From Thermalbibacter longus (GTDB lineage: Bacteria; Chloroflexota; Chloroflexia; Thermomicrobiales; Thermomicrobiaceae): 64,000 bases of DNA. The notes under the pieces are model-generated. The model was not told where the DNA came from and did not search any database. It saw only the letters and a program-made list of their open reading frames with translations. The DNA lies in the NCBI RefSeq assembly GCF_023806485.1, contig NZ_JAMSLR010000005.1:157976-221975 (forward strand), written 5' to 3'. The position numbers were made by a program, and so were the translations under genes. Positions within the stretch are counted from its first letter, which is position 1. Each line of letters starts with the position of its first letter. Below are positions 43,240 through 51,987 of this stretch, piece by piece.

Positions 43240-44652
43240 ATGCCGAAGGAGCTGATCTTCCCCGAGCTCGCCGAGTCAGTCGTCGAGGGAACGATCGTCA
43301 AGTGGCTGGTGGAGGAGGGAGAGCGGCTGGCCAAAGACCAGCCGTACATCGAGATCACGACCGACAAGGTCACAGTCGAACTCCCCAGTCCCTACGAGGG
43401 GGTGCTCGTCAAGAAGCTGGTGGCTGAGGGCGACACCGTGCCGGTGCACACGCCGCTGGCCCTGATCGCTGAGGAGCAGGGGGTGGCGGTGAGTGCGCCG
43501 CGCGCTGATGAAGCTCCGACGGCGACGGCGCCCGGGCCCTCGCCGGAAGCGGATGGCAGCGCGGCGCTGGCGCTCTTCAAGCCGGACGAGACGCAGCAGG
43601 AGACGATCCGGAACCCGTTCCTGGCGGCAGGGTCTGCGGTCGCCGAGGCTCCGCCCGAGCCCGGGCGGGTACGCGCTGCACCGGCGGTGCGGCGCCTAGC
43701 GCGCGAGCTGCAAATCGACCTGTCACAGGTGCCGGGGTCAGGGCCGCACGGGCGTGTCCGGATCGAGGACGTGCGTGCCTACGCCGCGCGGCTGCGCGCC
43801 CGGCCGGAGGTTCCGCCCGAGATGGGCCCGGCGGCTCCGGCAGAGGAAGAGGCGGCCGTCGTTGCCCCGGCGATGGGGCCGGCTATCGGTGCGCCGGCAG
43901 CGTTCCCAGCGCCGCCGGTCTATCGCACGCCGAAGGGGTACGAGCATCTTGAGGAGCGGGTGCCGCTCTCGGCCGTGCGCCGGGCCATCGCCCAGCAGAT
44001 GGTCGCCAGCCACCTCTACACCGTGCGCACGCTGGCGGTGGACGAGGCCGACCTGACCGAGCTGGTGCGGCTGCGGGAGCAGCTCAAGCCGGAGGCCGAG
44101 CGGCAGGGGGTGAAGCTGAGCTATCTGCCGTTCATCTTCAAGGCGGTGGTACGGGCCTTGAAGAAGTACCCGCAGCTCAATGCCAGCCTGGACGAGTCCC
44201 GGGGCGAGATCGTGCGCAAGCGCTACTACAACATGGGCATGGCGGTCGCGACCGAGCACGGCCTGATGGTGCCGGTAGTGAAGGACGTCGATCGGAAGAG
44301 CGTGCTAGAGCTGGCGGCGGAGATCGAGGATCTGGCCGAGCGGGCGCGCTCAGGCAAGCTGAAGCTGGAGGAGGTGACGGGGAGCACGTTCTCGGTCACC
44401 AACATCGGGCCGATCGGCTCGCTCTTCTCGTTCCCGATCATCAACGTACCGGACGCGGCGATCCTGGGGGTGCACAGCATCAAGAAGCGGCCGGTGGCGA
44501 TGCCGGACGACACGATCGCGCTGCGGCAGATGATGTACCTGTCGCTGTCGTTCGACCACCGGCTGGTGGACGGGGCGGAGGCGGTGCAGTTCCTGAAGGA
44601 GGTGATCCGCCTGCTCGAGCGCCCGGAGCTGTTCGTCCTCGAGGCGGTGTGA
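43240..44652 (+). CDS. Dihydrolipoamide acyltransferase (E2) of the 2-oxoacid dehydrogenase complex
   Basis: E2 core subunit of 470 residues in three parts: an N-terminal lipoyl domain (residues 1-80) with the lipoylated Lys in EITTDKVTVELPSP; a peripheral-subunit-binding domain (about residues 145-190, VRRLARELQIDLSQVPGSGP, GRVRIEDVRAY); and the acyltransferase domain, starting near VPLSAVRRAIAQQMVAS, with the catalytic HxxxDG as SFDHRLVDGAEAVQFL. Pro/Ala-rich linkers separate the parts. The ATG at 43240 follows GAGGAGGCTCG. It closes the operon; the gene order alpha, beta, E2 without E3 is usual for branched-chain complexes. Confidence 0.95.
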   Translation: MPKELIFPELAESVVEGTIVKWLVEEGERLAKDQPYIEITTDKVTVELPSPYEGVLVKKLVAEGDTVPVHTPLALIAEEQGVAVSAPRADEAPTATAPGPSPEADGSAALALFKPDETQQETIRNPFLAAGSAVAEAPPEPGRVRAAPAVRRLARELQIDLSQVPGSGPHGRVRIEDVRAYAARLRARPEVPPEMGPAAPAEEEAAVVAPAMGPAIGAPAAFPAPPVYRTPKGYEHLEERVPLSAVRRAIAQQMVASHLYTVRTLAVDEADLTELVRLREQLKPEAERQGVKLSYLPFIFKAVVRALKKYPQLNASLDESRGEIVRKRYYNMGMAVATEHGLMVPVVKDVDRKSVLELAAEIEDLAERARSGKLKLEEVTGSTFSVTNIGPIGSLFSFPIINVPDAAILGVHSIKKRPVAMPDDTIALRQMMYLSLSFDHRLVDGAEAVQFLKEVIRLLERPELFVLEAV

Positions 44653-44710
44653 GCCGCGACCGAGCGAGGCGCGGCGGATCCCGAACGCATCGTTATTGAT
44701 TAGGTGAGGG

Positions 44711-44724
44711 TGAATGATCATTCA
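44711..44724. repeat. REP-like palindrome, copy 1
   Basis: TGAATGATCATTCA, a perfect 14-bp palindrome preceded by GAGGG. Shares the 12-base core GAATGATCATTC with the copy at 45110-45137; the two flank the RAYT remnant. Confidence 0.6.
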
Positions 44725-44843
44725 TGCCTACATTCATGTAGTCCCTGTGCCGGAGGTGCCGCACGTGCCCTACTGCGAATAGCAAGGGGGAATAGCCACT
44801 CGTCCTTGCACTGCAGGGGTATCTGTGGAACGCTCCGAATCGC

Positions 44844-45209
44844 TTAGATGCGCCATGGGTCGTCGGGTGTACGCTGCCAGGCCTTGTCCGTAACCGTTGG
44901 GTTCTCCGGGTCATTGGCCCATCGCAGCGGGTTGTCGGCGATGTACTGGCGAATGCGTGTCAGGGATTGCTCGTCGTGGACGATGTGCTCGTAGTAGTTG
45001 CGTTGCCGGACACCAGAGATGTCCGTGTGCTGGCGGAACCACCTCGTGACACCGATCTTGAATCCACGGACGATCGAGCCGATGGTCCGGGAGGGAGACA
45101 GGAACGAAGGTAGGGGCGAATGATCATTCGTCCGTACCTGTTCGGCGGTCAACGGATCAACGGGCGTACTGACAAGTCGATCGCTGGTGCCTGAGAGTTC
45201 GTGAATCAA
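44844..45209 (-). pseudogene. RAYT (REP-associated tyrosine transposase) C-terminal remnant
   Basis: About 80 residues match the C-terminal third of Y1/REP-associated transposases: IGSIVRGFKIGVTRWFRQ, QRNYYEHIVHDEQSL, IRQYIADNPLRWANDPENP. The N-terminal two thirds with the HUH metal motif are missing. In their place the frame runs through a REP-like palindrome and a short unrelated stretch to a TTG overlapping the end of the restriction-modification gene. So this is a truncated, inactive transposase, or a mobilisable REP element with only a piece of its transposase. It is followed by a second palindrome copy at 44711. Confidence 0.8.
45110..45137. repeat. REP-like palindrome, copy 2
   Basis: GTAGGGGCGAATGATCATTC followed by GTCCGTAC: a 28-base imperfect palindrome around the core CGAATGATCATTCG. 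Sits directly at the break point of the RAYT remnant. Confidence 0.65.
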
Positions 45210-48200
45210 GAGGCCTCCTGTGATTGCGCCAAGCTTGAGAGTATGATTAACTGCTCCTCTACGTTGGGGTAGAGTTCATCGATCTCATCCTGAATGGCGA
45301 TCGTGCGGTGGAGCGCCGTGACGATGCGGCAGTAGGTGCGGATCTCGTCGAGTGAGAGCTGGCGACCGGCCCGGTCTTTGAGCCATTTCTGGACTACCTG
45401 GTAGCCACCGAGCTGGTACTCCCACACTTCGAGCGGGACCGGTGCGAAGTGCTGGGCAGTGTTAATGGAGAGGCACTCGGTGGCTGGGTCGTAGTTGAAG
45501 CCCTCGCGACGGGTGCGCGCAACAGAGTTGTCACCTTCTCCCTCGAAACGGGCGAGCGGTGGGTCCAGTTCCCGGCTGCGCAGGAGATGGAGATCAATCA
45601 GGCGTCGTCCTAGTCCTGCGAGCAGACCGAAGAGTTCAGGATCGGCGGTGAACGGGATACGTGGGAAGTCGGTCTTGAGGAAATCGGCGTACTTCTCGCG
45701 GTAGGACGGTGCGTAGAGGATTGCGTAGACATACGCGAGGATGTCTTCGGGCATCGGCTCCCGTCCGTATGAGTCCGCGAGCTGCTGGAGCAAGCCGGGG
45801 GGAACATTCGGGCGCCGCTCCCTAGGGTCAAGTTGGCTGAAGAGATCGCGACGTTCACTGTCGGGGTAGAGGTAAAGCGGAAACAGATTCGACCCATCCT
45901 TGATCTCAACGTATACGGCTGATGTCAGTGTATCTGAGATAACCGCGTGAGCCCATTTGCCCATCCTCGTTTGTCGCACAGTATTTAAGGCTACATTCTC
46001 CCCGGCCAGCATATGCCGCATTACTGTCCGTCTGCCGAAATCAATGGCATGATGGTGATAGAAGATCCAGCGCCGATCGAACGGGCGATAGAGAATTGGC
46101 ACGATAGCCCGCTCCCAATTCTGATCGTCCTGGAGGAGCTTGCGCTTTTCTGAGAGCTTCCAATCCCGGTTGTCGCGCAGGTTGAACGTCTCGCGCACCA
46201 TGTCGTCAGTGAGTCGTGGATTCAGGAATGTGCGGATCCGCTGCATGAGCGCGTCCTGGTCGAAGTCGATGGCGAAGTGATCGCGGTGTGTCTGTATCCC
46301 GATTACGTTCACCGGGAAGATCTCAGTGACTTTGACGAACTGCTCATAACGGTGGAGCGCGATTTCGTCGCGGGGCTGAAAGAGATAGAACGCTGGACGC
46401 GGCGCGACTTCCCGCCACTCGGTCGTGCTCACGTCGTGCTGCTGCAGCCAGGCGTACTTGGCCTCGCGCGTGCCCCAAAGTTCAGCATGAAAGACCCGCC
46501 CTGGTTGCTCCGGGGCCTTTGCCCCATGTTTGACGAAGAAGGCGATGGCGACCCCCTGGCGGATGTCGAACACATTCTCATCTTCAGAGCCATCGGGGGC
46601 GCGCTCGCGTCGCAGGCTGTTGCCATGCAGGTTCAGCACGTAGATCTCGTCGAAGCTCCGGAGCAAGCTCGAGCGCATGCCGCGAAACGTCGGGTTGTCC
46701 AGGTAGGAGTGGTTGGTGATCATCCCGACTACGCCGCGGCCGGTCTGCTCGATCTTCCACTGGGCGAAGCGCAGGAACTTCACGTAGTCGTCCTGCAGCC
46801 ACTTCGGATTACGTTCGCCCAGCGCTCGCCCGTCCACCCTCTTGTACTCTTCGATGAGCTGGAGGATCCACTGCCCCTTGTTGGCGGAGTGGCCCGAGTA
46901 GGGCGGGTTGCCCAAGATTACCAGGATCGGCTGCTTCTTCTTCACCAGGCCCGCTAGCCGAGACTCCTCGGCAAGCGAGGCCATCCCGGGGAGGTTGGTC
47001 TGCTGTAGCTCCTCCATCTCCAGCGTATTGGTCAAGTAGAGCTGGAACCGCTCGTCGTCCTGCAGGTGGTATCCCAGTTCGTCCAGGTAGAAGGCCATCT
47101 TGAGGTGGCCGACGGCATAGGGGGCCATCATCAACTCGAAGGCATAGAAGTGGCGCAAGAGGTGCGAGCGGATGAACTCACGGCGGCCTCCTGACCCATA
47201 CTTCTGCTCAAACGCCTGCACCGCGAGCTGGCAGGCGCGGGCGGGGAAAGTCATCGTGCCGGCCGCAGGATCGAGCAGCGTGACACCAGGATCGGCCAGA
47301 CCGTCGTTGCGCCCAAACTTGTCCTGCAGTATCCGATGTAGCGAACGAACGATATAATCGACGACCGGTTCCGGCGTGTAATACACCCCGCGCCGTTCCC
47401 GTTCCTCGGGGTCGTAGGCAGCGAGGAACGTCTCGTAGAAGTGAACGATCGGATCCTGACCACGCCGCTCACGATAGAATTGGTGCAGGACCCCCACCAC
47501 ATCGGCCACGGCCAGGACCTCGGCGATATCGTCCACGATCCACTCGATCTGAGCTGGGGGATCCTCGAGTGAGATGAACCTGAAGACATCTCGCAGAATT
47601 CCGACGGTACGCGGGACACTATAGAAAGCCATCCGCCGGTTGAACCCATTCTGTGCGCGAGTGCGAGCAGCGAAGAGACCGTAGGTGATGGTCTGCGCGT
47701 AAAGGTCGGCGAAGTCGACTTCGCTGAGCTGGGCGAGCAGATGCTGCTTGAACGCTTCGTAGAAGCCGAGCAGGTTGCCATGCCCGATTGCCTGCTCCTG
47801 CCGGAGTTCATCGAGAACCACCTCACGGAGGAAGCGGGTGCGCTTGGCCAGCTCGATCGCCAATGTCTCAGCGCTCTGGATCGCCGGCAGCGCGAAGCTC
47901 AAGAACTGTTCGAGAAGCTGGGTAAGCTCGTCCCCGTGCTCGACGGGTGGCACCTGTCCGAAGCGAAGCGTGTAAGGACGGGCGAGACGGGCCTGCGCGA
48001 CCAGACTGCGGGAACGGTACAGCCGGAATTCGAGGAAGTTGGTCAAGATCAGGTTAGGGAACGTGTCGAGATAACGCTGGAGTTGCTCGGAGGTTTCGAC
48101 CTGGTCGAGGTTCTGCACGTCCGGGTGCTTGGCCTCGACGTAGCCGACGATGCGGTCTCGGCCGTTCCAGACTCGAAAGTCGGGGTTACCGGCCTCTGTT

Positions 48201-48367
48201 GGTCGAGGCAGAATCGTGACGGCTATATCCTGCCGGCCACTGAGGGAAGCCACGGCCTGGAGCAATCGAGCGAGCGGATCGTAGAAGCTCTCCTCGCGGG
48301 CATCGCCCCGATGGTAGATGGCCGTGACGTCGCGCAGGTAGTCCTTGAACACCCGCGTGAACGCCAT
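45206..48367 (-). CDS. Single-chain restriction-modification enzyme (type ISP/IIG-like DNA methyltransferase-nuclease)
   Basis: Protein of 1053 residues. N-terminal nuclease-like domain of the PD-(D/E)xK type (about residues 50-85: GNPDFRVWNGRDRIVGYVEAKH). A central N6-adenine methyltransferase with motif I as LLDPAAGTMTFPARACQLAV near residue 370 and catalytic motif IV as ILGNPPYSGHSANKG near residue 495. The remaining 500 residues resemble the C-terminal target-recognition part of type ISP enzymes. There is no helicase domain, which true ISP enzymes have between nuclease and methyltransferase, so IIG-type organisation is a better description. No separate specificity gene. Frame is intact; bracketed by the RAYT remnant and a broken toxin-antitoxin pair. 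Confidence 0.9.
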   Translation of the reverse strand: MAFTRVFKDYLRDVTAIYHRGDAREESFYDPLARLLQAVASLSGRQDIAVTILPRPTEAGNPDFRVWNGRDRIVGYVEAKHPDVQNLDQVETSEQLQRYLDTFPNLILTNFLEFRLYRSRSLVAQARLARPYTLRFGQVPPVEHGDELTQLLEQFLSFALPAIQSAETLAIELAKRTRFLREVVLDELRQEQAIGHGNLLGFYEAFKQHLLAQLSEVDFADLYAQTITYGLFAARTRAQNGFNRRMAFYSVPRTVGILRDVFRFISLEDPPAQIEWIVDDIAEVLAVADVVGVLHQFYRERRGQDPIVHFYETFLAAYDPEERERRGVYYTPEPVVDYIVRSLHRILQDKFGRNDGLADPGVTLLDPAAGTMTFPARACQLAVQAFEQKYGSGGRREFIRSHLLRHFYAFELMMAPYAVGHLKMAFYLDELGYHLQDDERFQLYLTNTLEMEELQQTNLPGMASLAEESRLAGLVKKKQPILVILGNPPYSGHSANKGQWILQLIEEYKRVDGRALGERNPKWLQDDYVKFLRFAQWKIEQTGRGVVGMITNHSYLDNPTFRGMRSSLLRSFDEIYVLNLHGNSLRRERAPDGSEDENVFDIRQGVAIAFFVKHGAKAPEQPGRVFHAELWGTREAKYAWLQQHDVSTTEWREVAPRPAFYLFQPRDEIALHRYEQFVKVTEIFPVNVIGIQTHRDHFAIDFDQDALMQRIRTFLNPRLTDDMVRETFNLRDNRDWKLSEKRKLLQDDQNWERAIVPILYRPFDRRWIFYHHHAIDFGRRTVMRHMLAGENVALNTVRQTRMGKWAHAVISDTLTSAVYVEIKDGSNLFPLYLYPDSERRDLFSQLDPRERRPNVPPGLLQQLADSYGREPMPEDILAYVYAILYAPSYREKYADFLKTDFPRIPFTADPELFGLLAGLGRRLIDLHLLRSRELDPPLARFEGEGDNSVARTRREGFNYDPATECLSINTAQHFAPVPLEVWEYQLGGYQVVQKWLKDRAGRQLSLDEIRTYCRIVTALHRTIAIQDEIDELYPNVEEQLIILSSLAQSQEAS

Positions 48368-48434
48368 AGACGCCCCCTGTACGAATAACAGAGAGGTCGA
48401 TGTGTAGCGGAAGCATTATAGCAGGAGATGGGCA

Positions 48435-48539
48435 GGCGGTGGCGTGGCTCTCGAACGTCTCGCGTCCCAGCGCGGCCTCGTCCTCGATCTGGGCGATAGC
48501 GTCGAGGATGTCACGGAGCCGTTCTCTCGGATCTCTCAC
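48435..48539 (-). pseudogene. Truncated HEPN (HepT-like) toxin gene
   Basis: The first 35 or so codons read [20 protein letters not shown] and then ALGRETFES, the typical start of HepT-type HEPN ribonucleases. After that the frame loses all likeness and the gene's remaining two thirds, including the RxxxxxH motif, are missing. Its start overlaps the stop of the MNT gene by four bases (ATGA), as in intact MNT/HEPN operons. The restriction-modification gene starts about 70 bases further along, suggesting that its arrival or a deletion removed the rest. Confidence 0.7.
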
Positions 48540-48826
48540 AGCGGGACGGCCTCCCGGAGGATGCGCTCTCGTATCCGCGGCTTGATCCCTCGCTCGCTAA
48601 CCACGTCGACCTTGCAGCCGAGTAGCTCCTGAAGCTCTAGCCACAGTCCTGCGTGATCCAGGAGGCTACGTCCTGGCTCGAATTCAACGAGCAGGTCGAT
48701 GTCGCTCTCCTCATCGGCCTCACCGCGCGCCACCGAGCCGAACACCCGCACCTTGCGCGCTCCGTACTTCGCCGCGAGGCGCAGGATCTCCTCACGCTTC
48801 TCTTTCAGCAATTCCTCGGGCTGCAT
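48536..48826 (-). CDS. MNT-type nucleotidyltransferase antitoxin
   Basis: About 96 residues: [20 protein letters not shown], then the active-site motif [20 protein letters not shown] (GS and DxD both intact), then [22 protein letters not shown]. In MNT/HEPN systems this enzyme neutralises the HEPN ribonuclease by adding nucleotides to it. The HEPN partner encoded next, overlapping by four bases, is truncated, so the antitoxin is now without its toxin here. GGAGGG lies 11 bases before the ATG at 48826; a start at 48844 is also possible. It is close in sequence to the MNT gene at 28437-28748. Confidence 0.87.
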   Translation of the reverse strand: MQPEELLKEKREEILRLAAKYGARKVRVFGSVARGEADEESDIDLLVEFEPGRSLLDHAGLWLELQELLGCKVDVVSERGIKPRIRERILREAVPL

Positions 48827-48844
48827 GCCTACTGTTCCCTCCAT

Positions 48845-49258
48845 GACGCCTCGGTAACCGTCGTTGCCTGCTCAACAGCGAGCGCCGCTTGCTAGGAGGA
48901 CATCGTAGCCAGTTCACGATCCCTGCGCGACGTTCCGCGAGAACAGAGAGTGTCTCGCGAGCGTCGTTCGCAGTCTGAGGAATAGCTTGTACAGTGAGTC
49001 TCCGCTCGACTCCTGCACCCTAAAGTCTATCGAAGACGCTGGCTTCAGCCGCACCATCGGCGTGCCTGCCCGGCGGCTGTGGCCGTGGCTCTGGTACGAT
49101 CGGCGCGAGGTGGGAGGGCGACGGCACCGGCCGCGCACTAGGGGCTCGGCGGGCGCGCGGGATGCCGAGCCGGCGGCGAGCCGCGCGAGCGCGCTGCATG
49201 ACCGCATCGACGAGTGAGCTTCCCGAGCGCGAGCCGTTCCTGAGCGAAGGAGGTCGAG
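48845..49258. other. Intergenic region without a supported gene
   Basis: Open frames here are short and Arg-rich with no family likeness. The last 20 bases carry the strong ribosome binding site GAAGGAGGTCGAG of the next gene. No clear hairpin or promoter was found. Confidence 0.4.
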
Positions 49259-49855
49259 ATGGAGCGCGAGGTGATGTGGATTCCCTGGGAGGGGCCTGGA
49301 CTGGAGCACCTCCGGCTCCGGCAGGACGAGGACGGCATCCTGGCCGACGGTATCGTTATCGGCCTCGAGGGTGGCCGGCCGTTTCGGCTCGGCTACCGCA
49401 TCCGCTGCGACGCCGGCTGGCGCGCGCTCGAGGTCACGGTCAGCCTGCTCAGCCCGCGCGACGTACAACTGGCCCTCGTCTCCGACGGGCAGGGGCGGTG
49501 GGCGACGCCCGACGGGCAAGGCGTCTCGGCGATCCAGGGGACGATCGACGTAGATATCTCGGCCACACCGTTCACCAACACACTGCCGCTCCGGCGGCTG
49601 GGGCTGAAACCGGGCCAGTCGGCCGAGCCGTCGGTGGCCTACATCGCTGTGCCTGAGCTGCGGCTGCAGACCGTCCGGCAGCGCTATACCTGCCTCGAGT
49701 CACGACCGGACGGCGGGCGCTACCGCTACGAGTCGCTCGCGCGCGGCTTCACGGTCGAGCTGGTGGTCGACCGCGAGGGGCTCGTCGTCGACTACCCAGG
49801 CCTCTTTCGCCGGGTCTGGCCCGGTTTGAGCGAGCAGTCGCCGGCCGGCGAGTGA
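49259..49855 (+). CDS. Putative glycolipid-binding (DUF1089) protein
   Basis: Protein of 198 residues resembling the putative glycolipid-binding family PF06475 (structure type of the Pseudomonas PA1994 protein). Shared features: N-terminal VMWIPWEGPGLEHLRLRQDE, a central IDVDISATPFTNTLPLRRLG with FTNTLP diagnostic, and C-terminal VPELRLQTVRQRYT, YRYESLARGF and LVVDYPGLFRRV. No signal peptide. Function in the family is not established by experiment that I know of. Start supported by AAGGAGGTCGAG. Stands alone between the accessory patch and the men cluster. Confidence 0.82.
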   Translation: MEREVMWIPWEGPGLEHLRLRQDEDGILADGIVIGLEGGRPFRLGYRIRCDAGWRALEVTVSLLSPRDVQLALVSDGQGRWATPDGQGVSAIQGTIDVDISATPFTNTLPLRRLGLKPGQSAEPSVAYIAVPELRLQTVRQRYTCLESRPDGGRYRYESLARGFTVELVVDREGLVVDYPGLFRRVWPGLSEQSPAGE

Positions 49856-50207
49856 GACGGCGATCTCGTCAGGCGTGGCGAGGGCTTCGCCGAGCGACCC
49901 GCGGCGCTCTCGCGCGAACCCTGACTGGCTTAGCGGCGCCGCCGTCCCAGCGGACGCTCGAAGGAGGCTTTCGCCGGTTGGGGTACCGGCCGGTCCGACG
50001 CACGGTCGGATGCGCCTGTGCCCCGAGGCGTCGCGCTTGCTCCTGTCCTGTCGTTACCCTTTGTGGCAGTAGGTTGGTCAAGGGCGAGGTGAGAGCCGGG
50101 GAGCGAGCCGGCAGAGATACCGGAATCGAGAGAGCGGGTCTATAGTTGGGAGACAGTCCTCCGCGCTGGCCGGAGCTTGTGTCACGAAGGAGGTACCGGG
50201 AGGTGCT
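49856..50207. other. Region upstream of menB
   Basis: No supported gene. TATAGT at 50141-50146 could be the -10 of the menB operon, but the expected -35 position reads TACCGG and is poor. AAGGAGGTACCGGGAGG before the menB start is a strong ribosome binding region. Confidence 0.4.
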
Positions 50208-51035
50208 ATGAGCACGGTCAAGTGGGTGCCGATTAAGCAGTACACCGATATCCTCTACGAGCGAGCCGAGGGCGAGGGGATCGCCAAGATCACCATCAAC
50301 CGGCCGGAGGTGCGCAACGCCTTCCGGCCGCTCACCGTGATGGAGATGATCGACGCCTTCGCGCACGCGCGCGAGGACGGGTCGATCGGCGTGGTGCTGC
50401 TCACCGGAGCGGGCGATAAGGCGTTCTGCTCCGGCGGCGACCAGAAGGTGCGCGGCGAGGGTGGCTACGTCGACGACCAGGGCATCCCCCGGCTCAACGT
50501 GCTCGACCTCCAGAAGCAGATCCGCTACCTACCCAAGCCGGTCATCGCGGTCGTCAACGGTTACGCCATCGGTGGCGGCCACGTGCTGCACGTGGTCTGC
50601 GACCTGACGATCGCCGCCGAGCACGCGATCTTCGGCCAGACCGGGCCGCGGGTCGGCAGCTTCGACGCCGGGTACGGCGCGACCCTGCTCGGCCGGATCG
50701 TGGGGCACAAGAAGGCCAAGGAGATCTGGTTCCTCTGCCGTCAATACACCGCGCAGGAGGCGCTGGAGATGGGCCTGGTGAACGCGGTGGTGCCCTACGA
50801 GCGGCTGGAGGAGGAGGCGGTACAGTGGGCGCGCGAGATCCTGGAGAAGAGTCCCACCGCTATCCGCTTCCTCAAGGCGGCCTTCAACGCCGATACCGAT
50901 GGGCTGGCCGGTCTGCAGCAGCTCGCTGGCGACGCCACGCTGCTCTACTACCTGACCGACGAGGCCAAGGAGGGGAAGAACGCCTTCCTGGAGAAGCGCA
51001 AGCCGGACTTCTCGAAGTTCCCGCGCTTCCCGTAG
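50208..51035 (+). CDS. menB: 1,4-dihydroxy-2-naphthoyl-CoA synthase
   Basis: Crotonase-fold enzyme of 275 residues that closes the naphthoquinone ring from o-succinylbenzoyl-CoA. MenB-specific features: [76 protein letters not shown] and [19 protein letters not shown]. These separate it clearly from ordinary enoyl-CoA hydratases such as that at 37024. It heads the second menaquinone cluster, followed by menA, menC, a membrane protein and menE. Confidence 0.97.
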   Translation: MSTVKWVPIKQYTDILYERAEGEGIAKITINRPEVRNAFRPLTVMEMIDAFAHAREDGSIGVVLLTGAGDKAFCSGGDQKVRGEGGYVDDQGIPRLNVLDLQKQIRYLPKPVIAVVNGYAIGGGHVLHVVCDLTIAAEHAIFGQTGPRVGSFDAGYGATLLGRIVGHKKAKEIWFLCRQYTAQEALEMGLVNAVVPYERLEEEAVQWAREILEKSPTAIRFLKAAFNADTDGLAGLQQLAGDATLLYYLTDEAKEGKNAFLEKRKPDFSKFPRFP

Positions 51036-51057
51036 GCGATCGGATGAGGTGCCGAGC

Positions 51058-51987
51058 ATGACGGCCCAGGCATCGGGAACCGCGCTGCCGGAAGGGCGCT
51101 CCGACCGCCCGGAGGGCTGGCGCGTCTGGGTGATGGCGGCGCGGGTGCCGACGCTGGTAGCGGCGGTAGCGCCAGTGGTGGTCGGCACCGCTGCTGGCGC
51201 GCGCGAGGCGAGCTTTCGCCCGCTGCCGTTCGTGGTGGCGCTGGTGGCCGCACTGCTGATCCAGATCGGCACCAACTACGCCAACGACCTGTTCGACTTC
51301 CTCAAGGGCGCTGACACGCCCGAGCGAGCCGGGCCGACCCGGGTCACCGCCCGTGGGCTGGTCACGCCGGGGCAGATGCGGCGGGCCGTCACCCTCACCT
51401 TCGGGCTGGCGGTGCTGGCCGGGCTCTACCTGGTGTGGGTCGGTGGCTGGCCGATCCTGGTCATCGGCCTGCTCTCGGTCGCCTGCGGCCTGCTCTACAC
51501 CGCCGGCCCCTGGCCACTGGCCTACCTGGGTCTGGGCGACCTCTTCGTCTTCATCTTCTTCGGGGTGGTGGCAGTGACCGGCAGCGCCTACCTCCAGGCC
51601 GGTCGCCTCAGCGTCCTGGCGCTGGCGGCGTCCGTCCCGGTCGGCCTGCTGGTGACGAACATCCTGGTGATCAATAACCTGCGGGACATCCCGACCGACC
51701 GTGCCGCCGGCAAGCGCACGCTAGCGGTGCGGCTCGGCGACCGGGTGACCCGGATGCAGTACGTGCTGTCCCTCGTCGTCGCCTATGCGGCGCCGCTGGT
51801 GCTCTGGCTGAGCGGGTTGGCCGGGCCGGCGGCTCTGCTGACCTGGCTCTCGCTGCCGCTGGCCTGGCGGCTGGGCCGGGCGGTGCTCGGCGGCCTCGCG
51901 GGGCCGGCGCTGAACCCGGTGCTCAAGCGCACGGGCCAGCTCCACCTGCTCTACAGCCTGCTGTTGGCCGGGGGGCTGCTGTGGTGA
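51058..51987 (+). CDS. menA: 1,4-dihydroxy-2-naphthoate polyprenyltransferase
   Basis: UbiA-superfamily integral membrane prenyltransferase, about 309 residues and eight or nine hydrophobic segments. It attaches the isoprenoid tail to DHNA. First Asp-rich motif NYANDLFDFLKGADTPERAG, then GPTRVTARGLVTPGQMRRAV; second motif NNLRDIPTDRAAGKRTLAVR. The ATG at 51058 was chosen; an in-frame GTG nine bases upstream is possible. Its stop overlaps the menC GTG start codon, so the two are translationally coupled. Confidence 0.95.
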   Translation: MTAQASGTALPEGRSDRPEGWRVWVMAARVPTLVAAVAPVVVGTAAGAREASFRPLPFVVALVAALLIQIGTNYANDLFDFLKGADTPERAGPTRVTARGLVTPGQMRRAVTLTFGLAVLAGLYLVWVGGWPILVIGLLSVACGLLYTAGPWPLAYLGLGDLFVFIFFGVVAVTGSAYLQAGRLSVLALAASVPVGLLVTNILVINNLRDIPTDRAAGKRTLAVRLGDRVTRMQYVLSLVVAYAAPLVLWLSGLAGPAALLTWLSLPLAWRLGRAVLGGLAGPALNPVLKRTGQLHLLYSLLLAGGLLW

